A DNA stretch of 46,037 nucleotides from Arenibacter latericius DSM 15913 (lineage in GTDB: Bacteria > Bacteroidota > Bacteroidia > Flavobacteriales > Flavobacteriaceae). The translations under genes and the position numbers were made by a program. The DNA is taken from assembly GCF_000424985.1 (NCBI RefSeq), contig NZ_AUKX01000041.1, positions 1 to 46,037 on the forward strand, written 5' to 3'. Below, piece after piece: positions 25,870 through 33,961 of the stretch; the stretch's first letter is position 1, and every line of letters starts with the position of its first letter. The notes beneath the pieces are model-generated. The model saw only the letters and a list, made by a program, of their open reading frames with translations. It was not told where the DNA came from and ran no database searches.

Positions 25870-26732
25870 TGTTAGACCTTGGGCTAAGTGTTCTATTTTC
25901 AAGCATCATATTTGTTGTTTTTAAATTGTATTCCAGAATGGAAATACAAACCTCTTATGCCATAGTAGTTAATTACATTGTAGCCTCTATTGTTGGTTTT
26001 TCCTTCTACAAAAAAGAAATCAACCTAATTGAAATCCCAGAAAAACCATGGTTTTTAGGGACATTACTCCTCGGGGTATTATTTATTCTTGTTTTTCACC
26101 TTATAGCAGCAACCTCACAAAGAAGCGGGATTGCAGTTGCTTCCGTCGCCACCAAAATGTCTCTAGTAATCCCTGTGGTATTTGGTGTTCTAGTTTATAA
26201 TGAAGAGTTAGGGCCTCTTAAAATTTTAGGAGTAGTTTTAGCTTTAGGAGCGGTTTATTTTGCCTCAGCAAAAGAAAAGGGACTCCCGTTCAATAAAAAC
26301 ATCTACCTTTTACCTACTCTAGTCTTTCTAGGTTCTGGAATAATAGACACTAGTATTAAATTCTTGGAAGAAACAAGAGTACCTAAAGAAGAGTTTTCTT
26401 TATTTTCTGCCACTATCTTTGCCTCAGCCGCAACAGTTGGGCTTATGTTAGTAGCAATTAGATCCTTTAAACAGAAATTAAAGTTAAGTTTAAAGAATAT
26501 CTTAGGGGGAATTGCCTTAGGAGTACCCAATTATTTTTCTGTTTATTTTATACTGGCAGCTCTACAACATAAAGAGCTGAACAGTGCTTCTGTATTTACT
26601 ATTAACAATGTGGCAATAGTTATGTCTACTACCTTATTAGGAATCATATTATTCAAAGAAAAGATAAGCACAAAAAACTGGACAGGTATTGGACTTGCTA
26701 TTATCAGCATTATTTTAGTGGCGTATTTTTAA
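25869..26732 (+). CDS. EamA/DMT-family transporter
   Basis: An inner-membrane protein of 287 residues with about ten transmembrane helices in two homologous halves, the layout of EamA (drug/metabolite transporter) proteins. The second repeat begins near residue 145. Family features are the AVASVATKMSLVIPVVFGVLVYNEEL segment at the end of half one and the NNVAIVMSTTLLGIILFKEK segment of half two. Substrate unknown. It starts at the last base of the HAD gene and is followed 8 bases later by yigZ, so it is part of the ribD operon. Export or import of a riboflavin precursor is a possibility, but is not shown. Confidence 0.87.
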   Translation: MLDLGLSVLFSSIIFVVFKLYSRMEIQTSYAIVVNYIVASIVGFSFYKKEINLIEIPEKPWFLGTLLLGVLFILVFHLIAATSQRSGIAVASVATKMSLVIPVVFGVLVYNEELGPLKILGVVLALGAVYFASAKEKGLPFNKNIYLLPTLVFLGSGIIDTSIKFLEETRVPKEEFSLFSATIFASAATVGLMLVAIRSFKQKLKLSLKNILGGIALGVPNYFSVYFILAALQHKELNSASVFTINNVAIVMSTTLLGIILFKEKISTKNWTGIGLAIISIILVAYF

Positions 26733-26740
26733 ATTAGATT

Positions 26741-27352
26741 ATGGCATCAGACATTTATAAAACTATAAGCTCACCAAGCCCCGAAGTCATGTTTAAGGAT
26801 AGGAAAAGTAAGTTTTACGGCTATGCATTTCCTATTTTGGACGAGGAGGAAGTAAAACCAATCCTAGAGGAAATAGGCCAACAACATCCTACGGCCAATC
26901 ACCTTTGTTATGCTTGGCAATTAGGAGTAGAAGATATTAAATACCGCGCCAATGATGATGGGGAGCCCAACAATTCTGCAGGAATGCCCATATATGGACA
27001 GATACAATCCTTTGGTGTCACCAATATACTAATTGTAGTAGCTAGGATTTTCGGAGGAACAAAACTTGGCGTAGGAGGCCTAATCAATGCCTACCGTACT
27101 GCAGCACAAATGACCTTGGAAGAAGCCAAAGTAATAAGCAAGACCTTACAGCAACAGTTTCTTTTATCTTTTGATTACCCAGAAATGGATAAAGTGATGC
27201 GAGCAATAAAACAAAATCAGTTAGAAATTGTTTCTCAAGAAATGGGAATGGACTGTAAAATTACAATTTCTGTGAGAAGAAGTGATTCCGATCGCACGGA
27301 AGATACATTTTCTAGTATGCATCCGGTAAAAATAAAACGGTTAAACATTTAG
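26741..27352 (+). CDS. yigZ: YigZ/IMPACT family protein
   Basis: A 203-residue protein with the UPF0029/IMPACT N-terminal domain. Signature stretches are KSKFYGYAFPI, HPTANHLCYAWQLG, RANDDGEPNNSAGMPIYG and ARIFGGTKLGVGGLINAYR. A small C-terminal ferredoxin-like domain (DUF1949 type) follows from about residue 135. In eukaryotes IMPACT restrains GCN2; the bacterial role is unclear. It ends the ribD operon and overlaps the convergent thioesterase gene by 12 bases. Normal length, no anomalies. Confidence 0.92.
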   Translation: MASDIYKTISSPSPEVMFKDRKSKFYGYAFPILDEEEVKPILEEIGQQHPTANHLCYAWQLGVEDIKYRANDDGEPNNSAGMPIYGQIQSFGVTNILIVVARIFGGTKLGVGGLINAYRTAAQMTLEEAKVISKTLQQQFLLSFDYPEMDKVMRAIKQNQLEIVSQEMGMDCKITISVRRSDSDRTEDTFSSMHPVKIKRLNI

Positions 27353-27739
27353 TTTGTCTAAAATATAATCCGGGCATTTTATAGGCCTATTTGTTTTAGA
27401 ATCCATAAATGCCAAAACGGTATTAGCTTCTATCAACAATTCATTCGCTTCATTAAGAATTTCGTAGTCAAATTCTATTCTCACCAAGGGTCTTTTATGG
27501 ATTCGAGTAGTAACTGTCAGAAGGTCATCATATAACGCCGGTTTTTTATAATTTATGTTCAAAGAAATTACGGGCAACATTATTCCGTTTTCTTCCATCG
27601 TTTTATAGGAAATGCCTATCGACCTTAACCACTCAACCCGTCCCATCTCCAAGTATTGCGGGTAATTCCCGTGATACACCACTCCCATCTGATCTGTTTC
27701 CCCGTATCTTACCCTAAAAGAAATCTTGTTAAAATCCAT
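27341..27739 (-). CDS. Acyl-CoA thioesterase (YbgC/FadM-type, 4HBT fold)
   Basis: A 132-residue hotdog-fold thioesterase. The family active-site signature RYGETDQMGVVYHGNYPQYLE lies near residues 11-31, with D16 the likely catalytic aspartate. The rest of the fold, including INYKKPALYDDLLTV and the RIEFDYEI strand, is complete. Hydrolysis of short or medium acyl-CoA is the general family activity; the precise substrate is not deduced. A single-gene leftward unit whose end overlaps yigZ by 12 bases and whose start is 198 bases from dnaA. Confidence 0.88.
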   Translation of the reverse strand: MDFNKISFRVRYGETDQMGVVYHGNYPQYLEMGRVEWLRSIGISYKTMEENGIMLPVISLNINYKKPALYDDLLTVTTRIHKRPLVRIEFDYEILNEANELLIEANTVLAFMDSKTNRPIKCPDYILDKLNV

Positions 27740-27937
27740 GTTATATCGGTTAAAAACTATATATTTAAAATTAAGCGAAATCTTGGGAACAACATGGGAA
27801 AAAAAAAGAGAATAATCAACCCCTATCCAATTTTTTTATTAGGATAATTGTTCACATATTTGCCTAACTAGAAAGAGCGGGTTTTTCCTCCGCATTTACA
27901 TCATATTTTACACTAACCAAAAAAGAAATTATTTAAA

Positions 27938-29362
27938 ATGAGTGTTACTGCAAATTCTGTATGGATCAATTGTTTGGACTTCATTAAAGACAACATCCAA
28001 CCGCAGGCATTCAAAACCTGGTTTGAACCTATTAAGCCGGTAAAACTAACGGACAAGGCTTTGAGTATTCAGGTTCCGAGCAAATTCTTTTATGAATGGC
28101 TAGAGGAGCATTATGTAAAATTATTAAAAGTAGCTCTTACTAAAGAGCTTGGTGAAACTGCTAAGTTGGTTTACATCATTAAGATGGAGAACACTTATGG
28201 CAATTCAGAACCTTTTACTGAAAAGATTCCTAGTTCTAACAGATCCAATGTAGAACCTCAGGAATTAGACGTTGCCATAAAATCTAAAAATCCACAGTTA
28301 AAAAATCCCTTTGTAATTCCAGGGATAAGAAATATAAAAATAGAATCTCAACTTAACCCCAATTACAATTTTGACAACTTTTTAGAAGGAGATGCTAATA
28401 GGTTGGCAAGATCGGCCGGAATGGCTGTTGCCAATAAACCTGGAGGCACTTCATTTAATCCATTACTAGTTTTTGGAGGAGTAGGGTTAGGTAAAACCCA
28501 TTTGGCTCACGCTATTGGAGTTGAAATTAAAGACAAGTATCCAGAAAGAACAGTACTTTATATATCTGCTGAAAAATTCACACAACAGTATATAGAGTCC
28601 GTCAAGAAAAATACTAGAAACGACTTTATTCACTTTTATCAGTTAATAGATGTTCTTATTATTGACGACGTTCAGTTTTTATCTGGAAAATCTGGGACTC
28701 AAGATGTTTTCTTCCATATTTTTAACCACCTACATCAGAATGGTAAACAGGTAATCCTTACTTCCGATAAGGCACCTGTAGATATGCAAGACATTGAACA
28801 ACGATTATTATCCCGATTCAAATGGGGGCTTTCCGCAGAATTGCAATCCCCAGATTTTGAAACAAGAATTTCCATTCTAAAGAACAAGTTATACAGGGAT
28901 GGAGTAGAAATGCCAGAAGATATTATTAACTATGTTGCAAAGCATATAAAAACTAATATTCGGGAATTAGAAGGCGCTATTATTTCTTTAATCGCTCAAT
29001 CTTCCTTCAACAAAAAGGAAGTTACTATAGAATTGGCTCAACAGGTGGTAGAGAAGTTCGTTAAAAACACAAAACGTGAAGTTTCTATTGACTACATCCA
29101 AAAGGTAGTTTCGGATTACTTTGAAATGGATGTTGCCACTTTACAATCTAAAACAAGAAAGCGCCATATTGTACAAGCAAGACAGCTAGCAATGTTCTTC
29201 GCTAAAAAGTTTACCAAAGCTTCCTTAGCAAGTATTGGGTCGCAAATAGGAAAACGAGATCATGCTACAGTATTACACGCTTGTAAGACGGTAGACAACC
29301 TTGGTGAAACAGACAAGCAATTTAAAAAATACATAGACGATTTAACCAAGAAACTTTCATAA
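27938..29362 (+). CDS. dnaA: Chromosomal replication initiator DnaA
   Basis: An AAA+ initiator of 474 residues that binds DnaA boxes and opens the origin. Domain I occupies about 1-85 (WINCLDFIKDNI, TWFEPIKPV). A short linker is followed by the ATPase domain with Walker A GGVGLGKT (180-187), Walker B VLIIDDVQFL, sensor regions and arginine finger RLLSRF. Domain IV at the C-terminus holds the DNA-recognition segment KRDHATVLHACKTV. Complete and of normal length. The 198 bases upstream (27740-27937) show a weak TATTTTAC-like promoter and a CGGGTTTTTCCTCCG hairpin, but I see no DnaA-box cluster. It leads the dnaA-phosphatase-methylase run. Confidence 0.98.
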   Translation: MSVTANSVWINCLDFIKDNIQPQAFKTWFEPIKPVKLTDKALSIQVPSKFFYEWLEEHYVKLLKVALTKELGETAKLVYIIKMENTYGNSEPFTEKIPSSNRSNVEPQELDVAIKSKNPQLKNPFVIPGIRNIKIESQLNPNYNFDNFLEGDANRLARSAGMAVANKPGGTSFNPLLVFGGVGLGKTHLAHAIGVEIKDKYPERTVLYISAEKFTQQYIESVKKNTRNDFIHFYQLIDVLIIDDVQFLSGKSGTQDVFFHIFNHLHQNGKQVILTSDKAPVDMQDIEQRLLSRFKWGLSAELQSPDFETRISILKNKLYRDGVEMPEDIINYVAKHIKTNIRELEGAIISLIAQSSFNKKEVTIELAQQVVEKFVKNTKREVSIDYIQKVVSDYFEMDVATLQSKTRKRHIVQARQLAMFFAKKFTKASLASIGSQIGKRDHATVLHACKTVDNLGETDKQFKKYIDDLTKKLS

Positions 29363-29374
29363 AATCAATGTTCT

Positions 29375-29842
29375 ATGAGCACAAAGGTCCTTATGGTCTG
29401 CTTGGGAAATATTTGTAGATCGCCCTTGGCCGAAGGTATTTTAAAAGAGAAGATAGATTCTGATAAAGTTTTTGTTGATTCTGCAGGTACAGCTAATTAC
29501 CATATTGGAAAACAGCCAGATCCAAGATCTATAGCAGTTGCCAAAAAACACGGTATAGACATTAGTGGGCAACGTTGTAGACAATTTACAAAGGAAGACT
29601 TTAAGAAATTTGATTACATATATGCCATGGACAAGGACAACTATGCTAACATTCTAGCCTTGGCCACTAACAGTTTAGAACAGCAAAAGGTAAAATTAAT
29701 ATTACACAAAAAACCCAGCTCGGAACAAGAAGTTCCCGATCCTTACTACGGAGGTGATGACGGATTTGAGAACGTTTTTCAACTTTTAGATTCTGCTTGC
29801 GAACAAATAGCTGAAGAAATTAACCAAAAACACTCCGTTTAA
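29375..29842 (+). CDS. Low-molecular-weight protein-tyrosine phosphatase
   Basis: A 155-residue cytoplasmic phosphatase. The P-loop is the opening VCLGNICRSP: nucleophile C9, then five residues to R15, then S16. The general acid aspartate is in VPDPYYGG (near residue 120), and the MDKDNYANI element is typical. In bacteria such enzymes often act on tyrosine kinases of polysaccharide export, but no such kinase is nearby. It starts 12 bases after dnaA and ends directly before the methylase ATG, so it is in the dnaA operon, an arrangement common in Flavobacteriaceae. Confidence 0.93.
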   Translation: MSTKVLMVCLGNICRSPLAEGILKEKIDSDKVFVDSAGTANYHIGKQPDPRSIAVAKKHGIDISGQRCRQFTKEDFKKFDYIYAMDKDNYANILALATNSLEQQKVKLILHKKPSSEQEVPDPYYGGDDGFENVFQLLDSACEQIAEEINQKHSV

Positions 29843-30565
29843 ATGGAGGCTACTAGCAATATGCGCGGCAAATTATTTCTCATCCCAACAACTCTGGGAG
29901 ATAATGCACCTTTAGAGGTATTACCTATCTCCGTTAAAGGCACTATTGAAAGAATAGATCATTATGTGGTAGAAAATGAAAAGTCTGCCCGCCATTTTAT
30001 TAAAAAAATAAGCTCCAAAAAATCGCAGCCTAGCCTGCATATCAATTTACTTAATAAATATACGGAACCCCATTTACTACCTACTTTTTTAGCCCCCTGT
30101 TTGGAGGGTTATGATGTAGGAATATTATCTGAAGCGGGATGCCCAGGTATTGCCGATCCTGGAGCTGAATTGGTTAAAATAGCACATCAAAAAGGAATTC
30201 AAGTAGTACCCTTAGTAGGTCCTTCTTCTATCCTACTCGCACTAATGGCAAGCGGATTAGACGGACAGCGATTTGCATTTAACGGATACTTACCTATTGA
30301 TGCCGGAGAGCGAAAAGCAAGTTTAAAGAAGTTTGAAAAGATATCTCGAGACAATCAGCAATCGCAGATTTTCATAGAAACACCTTATAGAAATGACAAG
30401 CTGTTGGCCGAGTTTTTAAAGACTCTTTCTCCACATACACAAATTTGCATTGCTTGTGACATTACCCTGCCCACAGAATTTATTGCTACAAAAACCGTTA
30501 GTGAGTGGAAGAACACCTCTATAACATTACACAAAAGACCCACTATTTTTATTTTTCAAGCTTAA
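29843..30565 (+). CDS. RsmI-like tetrapyrrole-methylase-fold SAM-dependent methyltransferase
   Basis: A 240-residue protein of the tetrapyrrole methylase fold related to RsmI, the 16S rRNA C1402 2'-O-methyltransferase. The glycine-rich SAM region is visible in GILSEAGCPGIADPGAEL, followed by VPLVGPSSILLALMASGLDGQRFAFNGYLP and the FIETPYRNDKLL stretch, all RsmI-like. Bacteroidota typically have a true RsmI and this shorter paralogue, so the rRNA target is not assured. The ATG at 29843 adjoins the phosphatase stop. A second ATG at 29861 (MRGKLFLIPTTLG) matches family N-termini and may be the true start. Confidence 0.85.
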   Translation: MEATSNMRGKLFLIPTTLGDNAPLEVLPISVKGTIERIDHYVVENEKSARHFIKKISSKKSQPSLHINLLNKYTEPHLLPTFLAPCLEGYDVGILSEAGCPGIADPGAELVKIAHQKGIQVVPLVGPSSILLALMASGLDGQRFAFNGYLPIDAGERKASLKKFEKISRDNQQSQIFIETPYRNDKLLAEFLKTLSPHTQICIACDITLPTEFIATKTVSEWKNTSITLHKRPTIFIFQA

Positions 30566-30620
30566 CCTTAGATATTAAACTTTTACACAAGGTTTAATTA
30601 AGTCTAGGCAAGCAACCCAA

Positions 30621-30666
30621 AACACAAAAAAAAGCCCCAATTAAATATTGGAGCTTTTTTTGTGTT
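30621..30666. terminator. Bidirectional terminator with long A/T arms
   Basis: A core GCCCCAAT/ATTGGAGC stem (30634-30641 with 30647-30654, one C-A mismatch) extends on both sides into an AACAC-A8 arm paired with a T7-GTGTT arm, with one bulged A. It separates the rightward methylase gene from the leftward lysozyme-like gene and can serve both. Confidence 0.85.
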
Positions 30667-30688
30667 TTTATTTTTTCTTAGTAGTTAA

Positions 30689-31324
30689 TTAAATCTTCGG
30701 ATTTCTTATTGCTGTAACATGTGATATGTCATATCCAGAAAATCGCTTGATATAGTATGATACTGTTGTACCAAAGCTATCATTAACATCACTTTTACCA
30801 TAAGATCGGAGATACTTCTTAACATTACCTGGCCCAGCAAGATGAGCTGCAGCTAGTATACCAGACTCAGTAACCTCTTGGCCATTTATTTTCTTTCCCA
30901 CGAAACGTTTAATATCCCTACGCAGAATCCATTTATTCCTAGATAAGTTTGTTTGAAACACCTTTTCTTGAAGAATAGGATCATTCAAAAACATAGTTGC
31001 ATTATATACACCCAATAATTCTAAGGTACCAATACCAAACTGGTATTTTCCAAGGTATCCAAAGGCATTGGTGGTAAAATAATTTCCTTGAGACTCCTTA
31101 AATGCCAAGGCCTCCTTAAATCCATTATAGGAAGTTCCCAAAAAGGGTGGAATGGTAATCGGCTTTTTTAAAATGATTTTGTGATTAGGAAATAATACTT
31201 CTGTAGGTTCATTTACTCTTAAGGCTTCTGGAACGGTTACAACAACATTTACCGGCTTAAAACTGAAGCTAAACAGAATAAAGATGATGATTACGGGGAA
31301 CAAAACTCTTGTCCACTTTCTCAT
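30689..31324 (-). CDS. Lysozyme-like (transglycosylase-fold) membrane-anchored protein
   Basis: A 211-residue protein with an N-terminal signal anchor (about 7-22). The C-terminal 140 residues resemble a lysozyme/SLT fold: ALAFKESQGNYFTTN with candidate catalytic E77, NAFGYLGKYQFGIGTL, and AAAHLAGPGNVKKYL, a helix typical of transglycosylase domains. It is likely to be a periplasmic peptidoglycan-cleaving enzyme, but the assignment rests on motifs only. It lies beside mltG and dapF, both wall genes, yet has its own promoter and a 160-base gap from mltG. A consensus terminator follows it. Confidence 0.72.
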   Translation of the reverse strand: MRKWTRVLFPVIIIFILFSFSFKPVNVVVTVPEALRVNEPTEVLFPNHKIILKKPITIPPFLGTSYNGFKEALAFKESQGNYFTTNAFGYLGKYQFGIGTLELLGVYNATMFLNDPILQEKVFQTNLSRNKWILRRDIKRFVGKKINGQEVTESGILAAAHLAGPGNVKKYLRSYGKSDVNDSFGTTVSYYIKRFSGYDISHVTAIRNPKI

Positions 31325-31384
31325 ATATTTGATTTCTTAAGACTTACGGCTAAACAAAAATAAGCCTGCTTAAATTTCAGTCCG

Positions 31385-31411
31385 CAAATATACTTCCTTT
31401 CTAATAATCAA
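31385..31411 (-). promoter_or_regulatory. Promoter of the lysozyme-like gene (TTG / TATATTTG)
   Basis: On the leftward strand a TTG (31409-31411) is followed 16 bases later by TATATTTG (31385-31392), close to the Bacteroidota -33/-7 arrangement. The predicted leader to the ATG at 31324 is about 55 bases and shows no strong structure. Confidence 0.65.
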
Positions 31412-31486
31412 AACCCTTTTTAACGATACTTTATAAAAAATTAGTATAAAAATAAGATAAACAGCCAATAAATTAGCTCTAAAACA

Positions 31487-32530
31487 CTATCTATTAATCT
31501 TTTGCGAATTTATCCAACGGATATACTGTACTTTATTTCGGTTGTGTTGCGCCAAAGTTTTTGCAAATTTATGGTATCCAAAATTCTCAACATTAGCCAC
31601 AAAGTAATAATAGTCATGTTTTTCAGGAGTTAAAACAGCATCTATTGCAGATATATCTGGCATAGCAATTGGACCTGGAGGCAAACCAGAATTTTTATAG
31701 GTATTATACGGAGAATCTAACTCCAAATCTCTATACAAAACCCTTTTAATAATAGTATCAAAATTCCCTGTATGCTTTTTAATAGCATAAATCACCGTTG
31801 GGTCTGCCTGCAACAACATGCCCGTCCTTAATCTATTAAGATAAACTCCAGCTACTCTAGGTCTTTCATCCACTTTAACAGTTTCTTTATGGACAATAGA
31901 GGCCAATGTAGAAACCTCAGAAGGACTCAATCCACGTTCCTTAGCCTTAGCTAGTCGACTTTCATTCCAAAATCGATTATACTCCTTTAACATTCGCGCT
32001 CTAAAGCCTTCTGCAGAGGTATTCCAAAAGAATTCATAACTATTAGGAACATACATGGAAAGCGCGGTGTCTTCATTAAAACCATTAGCTTCTAAAAATG
32101 AGAGGTCTTGAAAAGCCTTTAACAAACTCAAACTATCCGCCTCAATTTGCAAAGACACTCTACCAGCCAAATCCGCCAAAGTTTCTTGATTATTGAAAGC
32201 TAATTTTACTGGAATATTGCGACTTCTTAGTGAATTAATAATTTCATTATTATTCATTCCTTTTTTCAGGGCAAATTTACCAGCCCTTACATTATCACTA
32301 TATCCCTTTGTACTGGCAGCGGATTCAAATTTCGATATATCATCTAAAGAAGCCTCCAGAACACCTTTTACCGTTTCAAAATTAGCATCTGTAGGAATAT
32401 ATACATAGGTGGTTTCTTCTTGAAACTTAGTATTAGGAGTAAAGAAAGTATCATACACCATATAAGCTAAGACAGCACCAATTATAAGTCCTAAGCCAAC
32501 TATAATTAACAAAACACGCTTTGTTTTCAT
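31487..32530 (-). CDS. mltG: Endolytic transglycosylase MltG
   Basis: A YceG-family membrane enzyme of 347 residues that cuts nascent glycan strands and sets their length. A transmembrane helix near 5-26 anchors it; a LysM-like region is followed by the catalytic domain. The active-site stretch is ASIVHKETVKVDERPRVAGV with the glutamate near residue 215, followed by LQADPTVIYAI and the NTYKNSGLPPGPIAMP signature. All hallmarks are present. It starts at the last base of the acetyltransferase gene and lies in the dapF-acetyltransferase-mltG operon, all leftward. Confidence 0.94.
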   Translation of the reverse strand: MKTKRVLLIIVGLGLIIGAVLAYMVYDTFFTPNTKFQEETTYVYIPTDANFETVKGVLEASLDDISKFESAASTKGYSDNVRAGKFALKKGMNNNEIINSLRSRNIPVKLAFNNQETLADLAGRVSLQIEADSLSLLKAFQDLSFLEANGFNEDTALSMYVPNSYEFFWNTSAEGFRARMLKEYNRFWNESRLAKAKERGLSPSEVSTLASIVHKETVKVDERPRVAGVYLNRLRTGMLLQADPTVIYAIKKHTGNFDTIIKRVLYRDLELDSPYNTYKNSGLPPGPIAMPDISAIDAVLTPEKHDYYYFVANVENFGYHKFAKTLAQHNRNKVQYIRWINSQKINR

Positions 32531-33057
32531 TACCCTTTATTTATCTTTTGAAAAAGAATTTCGTCTTTAAATTTCCCATTAGAACTTATCCAATCTTTCT
32601 TTACCCCTACCTTCTTAAATCCCAATTTAGTGAACAAATGAATACTTGGAGCGTTATCTTCCAACACATTAGCGTATACTTGTCTAAGCCCTAAAACAGA
32701 GAACACATAATCGCATAAAATTTCAATAGCCTCTGCCCCAACACCACGATTCCTATTCGCTTCTTCACTTATCACAATCCCCATTCCTACCCTTAAATTC
32801 CTGGGATCAAAATCGAACAAATCAATCAACCCAATCACTTTACCTTCAAGATTACAGATACATAACCGCAACTGTTTTACCTCATAGATATCTTTATGGG
32901 CATTATCCAAATAAATTCTTAGAATATGTTTAGAGTAGGGCGCAGTAGTGCCACTTATTTCCCAAATTTCCGGATTATTCTCTAGCTCATAAAGAAAATC
33001 TAAATCTTCGGGTTCTAGCGCCCTTAGAAACAGCCGCTTACCTTTAAGATTTAACAT
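32530..33057 (-). CDS. GNAT-family N-acetyltransferase (RimJ/RimL-like)
   Basis: A 175-residue acetyltransferase with the RimJ/L-type opening LKGKRLFLRALEPEDLDFLY, the acetyl-CoA element NRNRGVGAEAIEILCDYVF (about 117-135) and the final VYANVLEDNAPSIHLFTKLGF motif. The typical substrates in this subfamily are ribosomal protein N-termini or small amines; here none is determined. It overlaps dapF by 14 bases and mltG by 1 base, so all three are tightly coupled. Position between two wall genes may hint at a wall-related substrate, though this is only an inference. Confidence 0.87.
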   Translation of the reverse strand: MLNLKGKRLFLRALEPEDLDFLYELENNPEIWEISGTTAPYSKHILRIYLDNAHKDIYEVKQLRLCICNLEGKVIGLIDLFDFDPRNLRVGMGIVISEEANRNRGVGAEAIEILCDYVFSVLGLRQVYANVLEDNAPSIHLFTKLGFKKVGVKKDWISSNGKFKDEILFQKINKG

Positions 33058-33832
33058 TTATCTCTCCTTTAAAAACAAGCTGAGCAGCACCGGTCAGCCA
33101 TATTTCGTTATACCCTTCCTTACCTTCATTCTTTAAGAAACTCACCTCTAATTTGCCTCCTGGAGTTGTTATTGCTACAGTATTACTATTAGCTTGCCCA
33201 GAGTGATGCATTGCCAAAGCTACCGCAGTTACTCCAGTTCCACAAGATAGTGTCTCATCTTCTACCCCCCGTTCATATGTCCGCACGAAAAAAGATTCAT
33301 CAGCTATCCTTTCAACAAAATTAATATTGCTCCCCTCCTTACCATACACTCCATACCTTAATCTTTCTCCCTCTTTACGAACATCGAAATCCTTTACTCC
33401 ATCTACCAACTGCACGTGATGCGGAGATCCAGTATTTAAAAATAGAGAATTAGTCTTTTCTTTTAAATCATTAACATCTTGCATTTGAAGGCTAACAACA
33501 TCATCTTCTATTTTTGCTTTATGCAATCCGTCCACCGCCACAAAGGAAGTTTCTTTCGTTATAATCCCTAAATGGTTGGCAAATGCTACTATACATCTCC
33601 CTCCATTACCACACATAGTACTTTGATTCCCGTCAGAATTATAGTAAACCATTTTAAAATCGGTAGCATCATCATTCTCTAGTAAAATTAATCCGTCAGC
33701 TCCAATACCGAATCTTCTATCACATAAAAAGGACACTAATTCGTTCTTATCACTTGGGAAAATCTGCTCCCTATTATCAATAACGACAAAGTCGTTTCCT
33801 GTTCCTTGGTACTTATAAAATTTTAAAACCAT
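33044..33832 (-). CDS. dapF: Diaminopimelate epimerase
   Basis: Interconverts LL- and meso-diaminopimelate, needed for peptidoglycan and lysine. The 262 residues have normal family length. The two active-site cysteines are C74 in MCGNGGRC and C197 in SCGTGVTAVAL. The start YKYQGTGNDFVVID and the GSPHHVQLV segment are typical. It heads a leftward operon with an acetyltransferase and mltG, starting from a TATCTTTG promoter element at 33849. The other gene of the pathway in the window is dapA. Confidence 0.96.
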   Translation of the reverse strand: MVLKFYKYQGTGNDFVVIDNREQIFPSDKNELVSFLCDRRFGIGADGLILLENDDATDFKMVYYNSDGNQSTMCGNGGRCIVAFANHLGIITKETSFVAVDGLHKAKIEDDVVSLQMQDVNDLKEKTNSLFLNTGSPHHVQLVDGVKDFDVRKEGERLRYGVYGKEGSNINFVERIADESFFVRTYERGVEDETLSCGTGVTAVALAMHHSGQANSNTVAITTPGGKLEVSFLKNEGKEGYNEIWLTGAAQLVFKGEINVKS

Positions 33833-33848
33833 ATCTTAATTTATAATG

Positions 33849-33856
33849 CAAAGATA
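33849..33856 (-). promoter_or_regulatory. -7 promoter element of the dapF operon
   Basis: The leftward strand reads TATCTTTG, a full TAnnTTTG match, ending 16 bases before the dapF ATG. A -33 TTG is not evident. The other side of this 129-base divergent gap carries a near-match TAATTTTA for the HtrA gene. Confidence 0.55.
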
Positions 33857-33961
33857 TCATTTTATTAAAGTTTAATTAGCAGTTAAAAAGTCGTTAAAGG
33901 CAATTTTTTCAATAGTAATTATGTTAATTTTACTGTAGTTAATTAAAAAAACGATGTTTTT

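Noticed and set aside
27740-27937. Chromosome origin beside dnaA
   Set aside because: I saw no cluster of TTATCCACA-like boxes or AT-rich repeats in the gap, and dnaA is not always at the origin in Bacteroidota.
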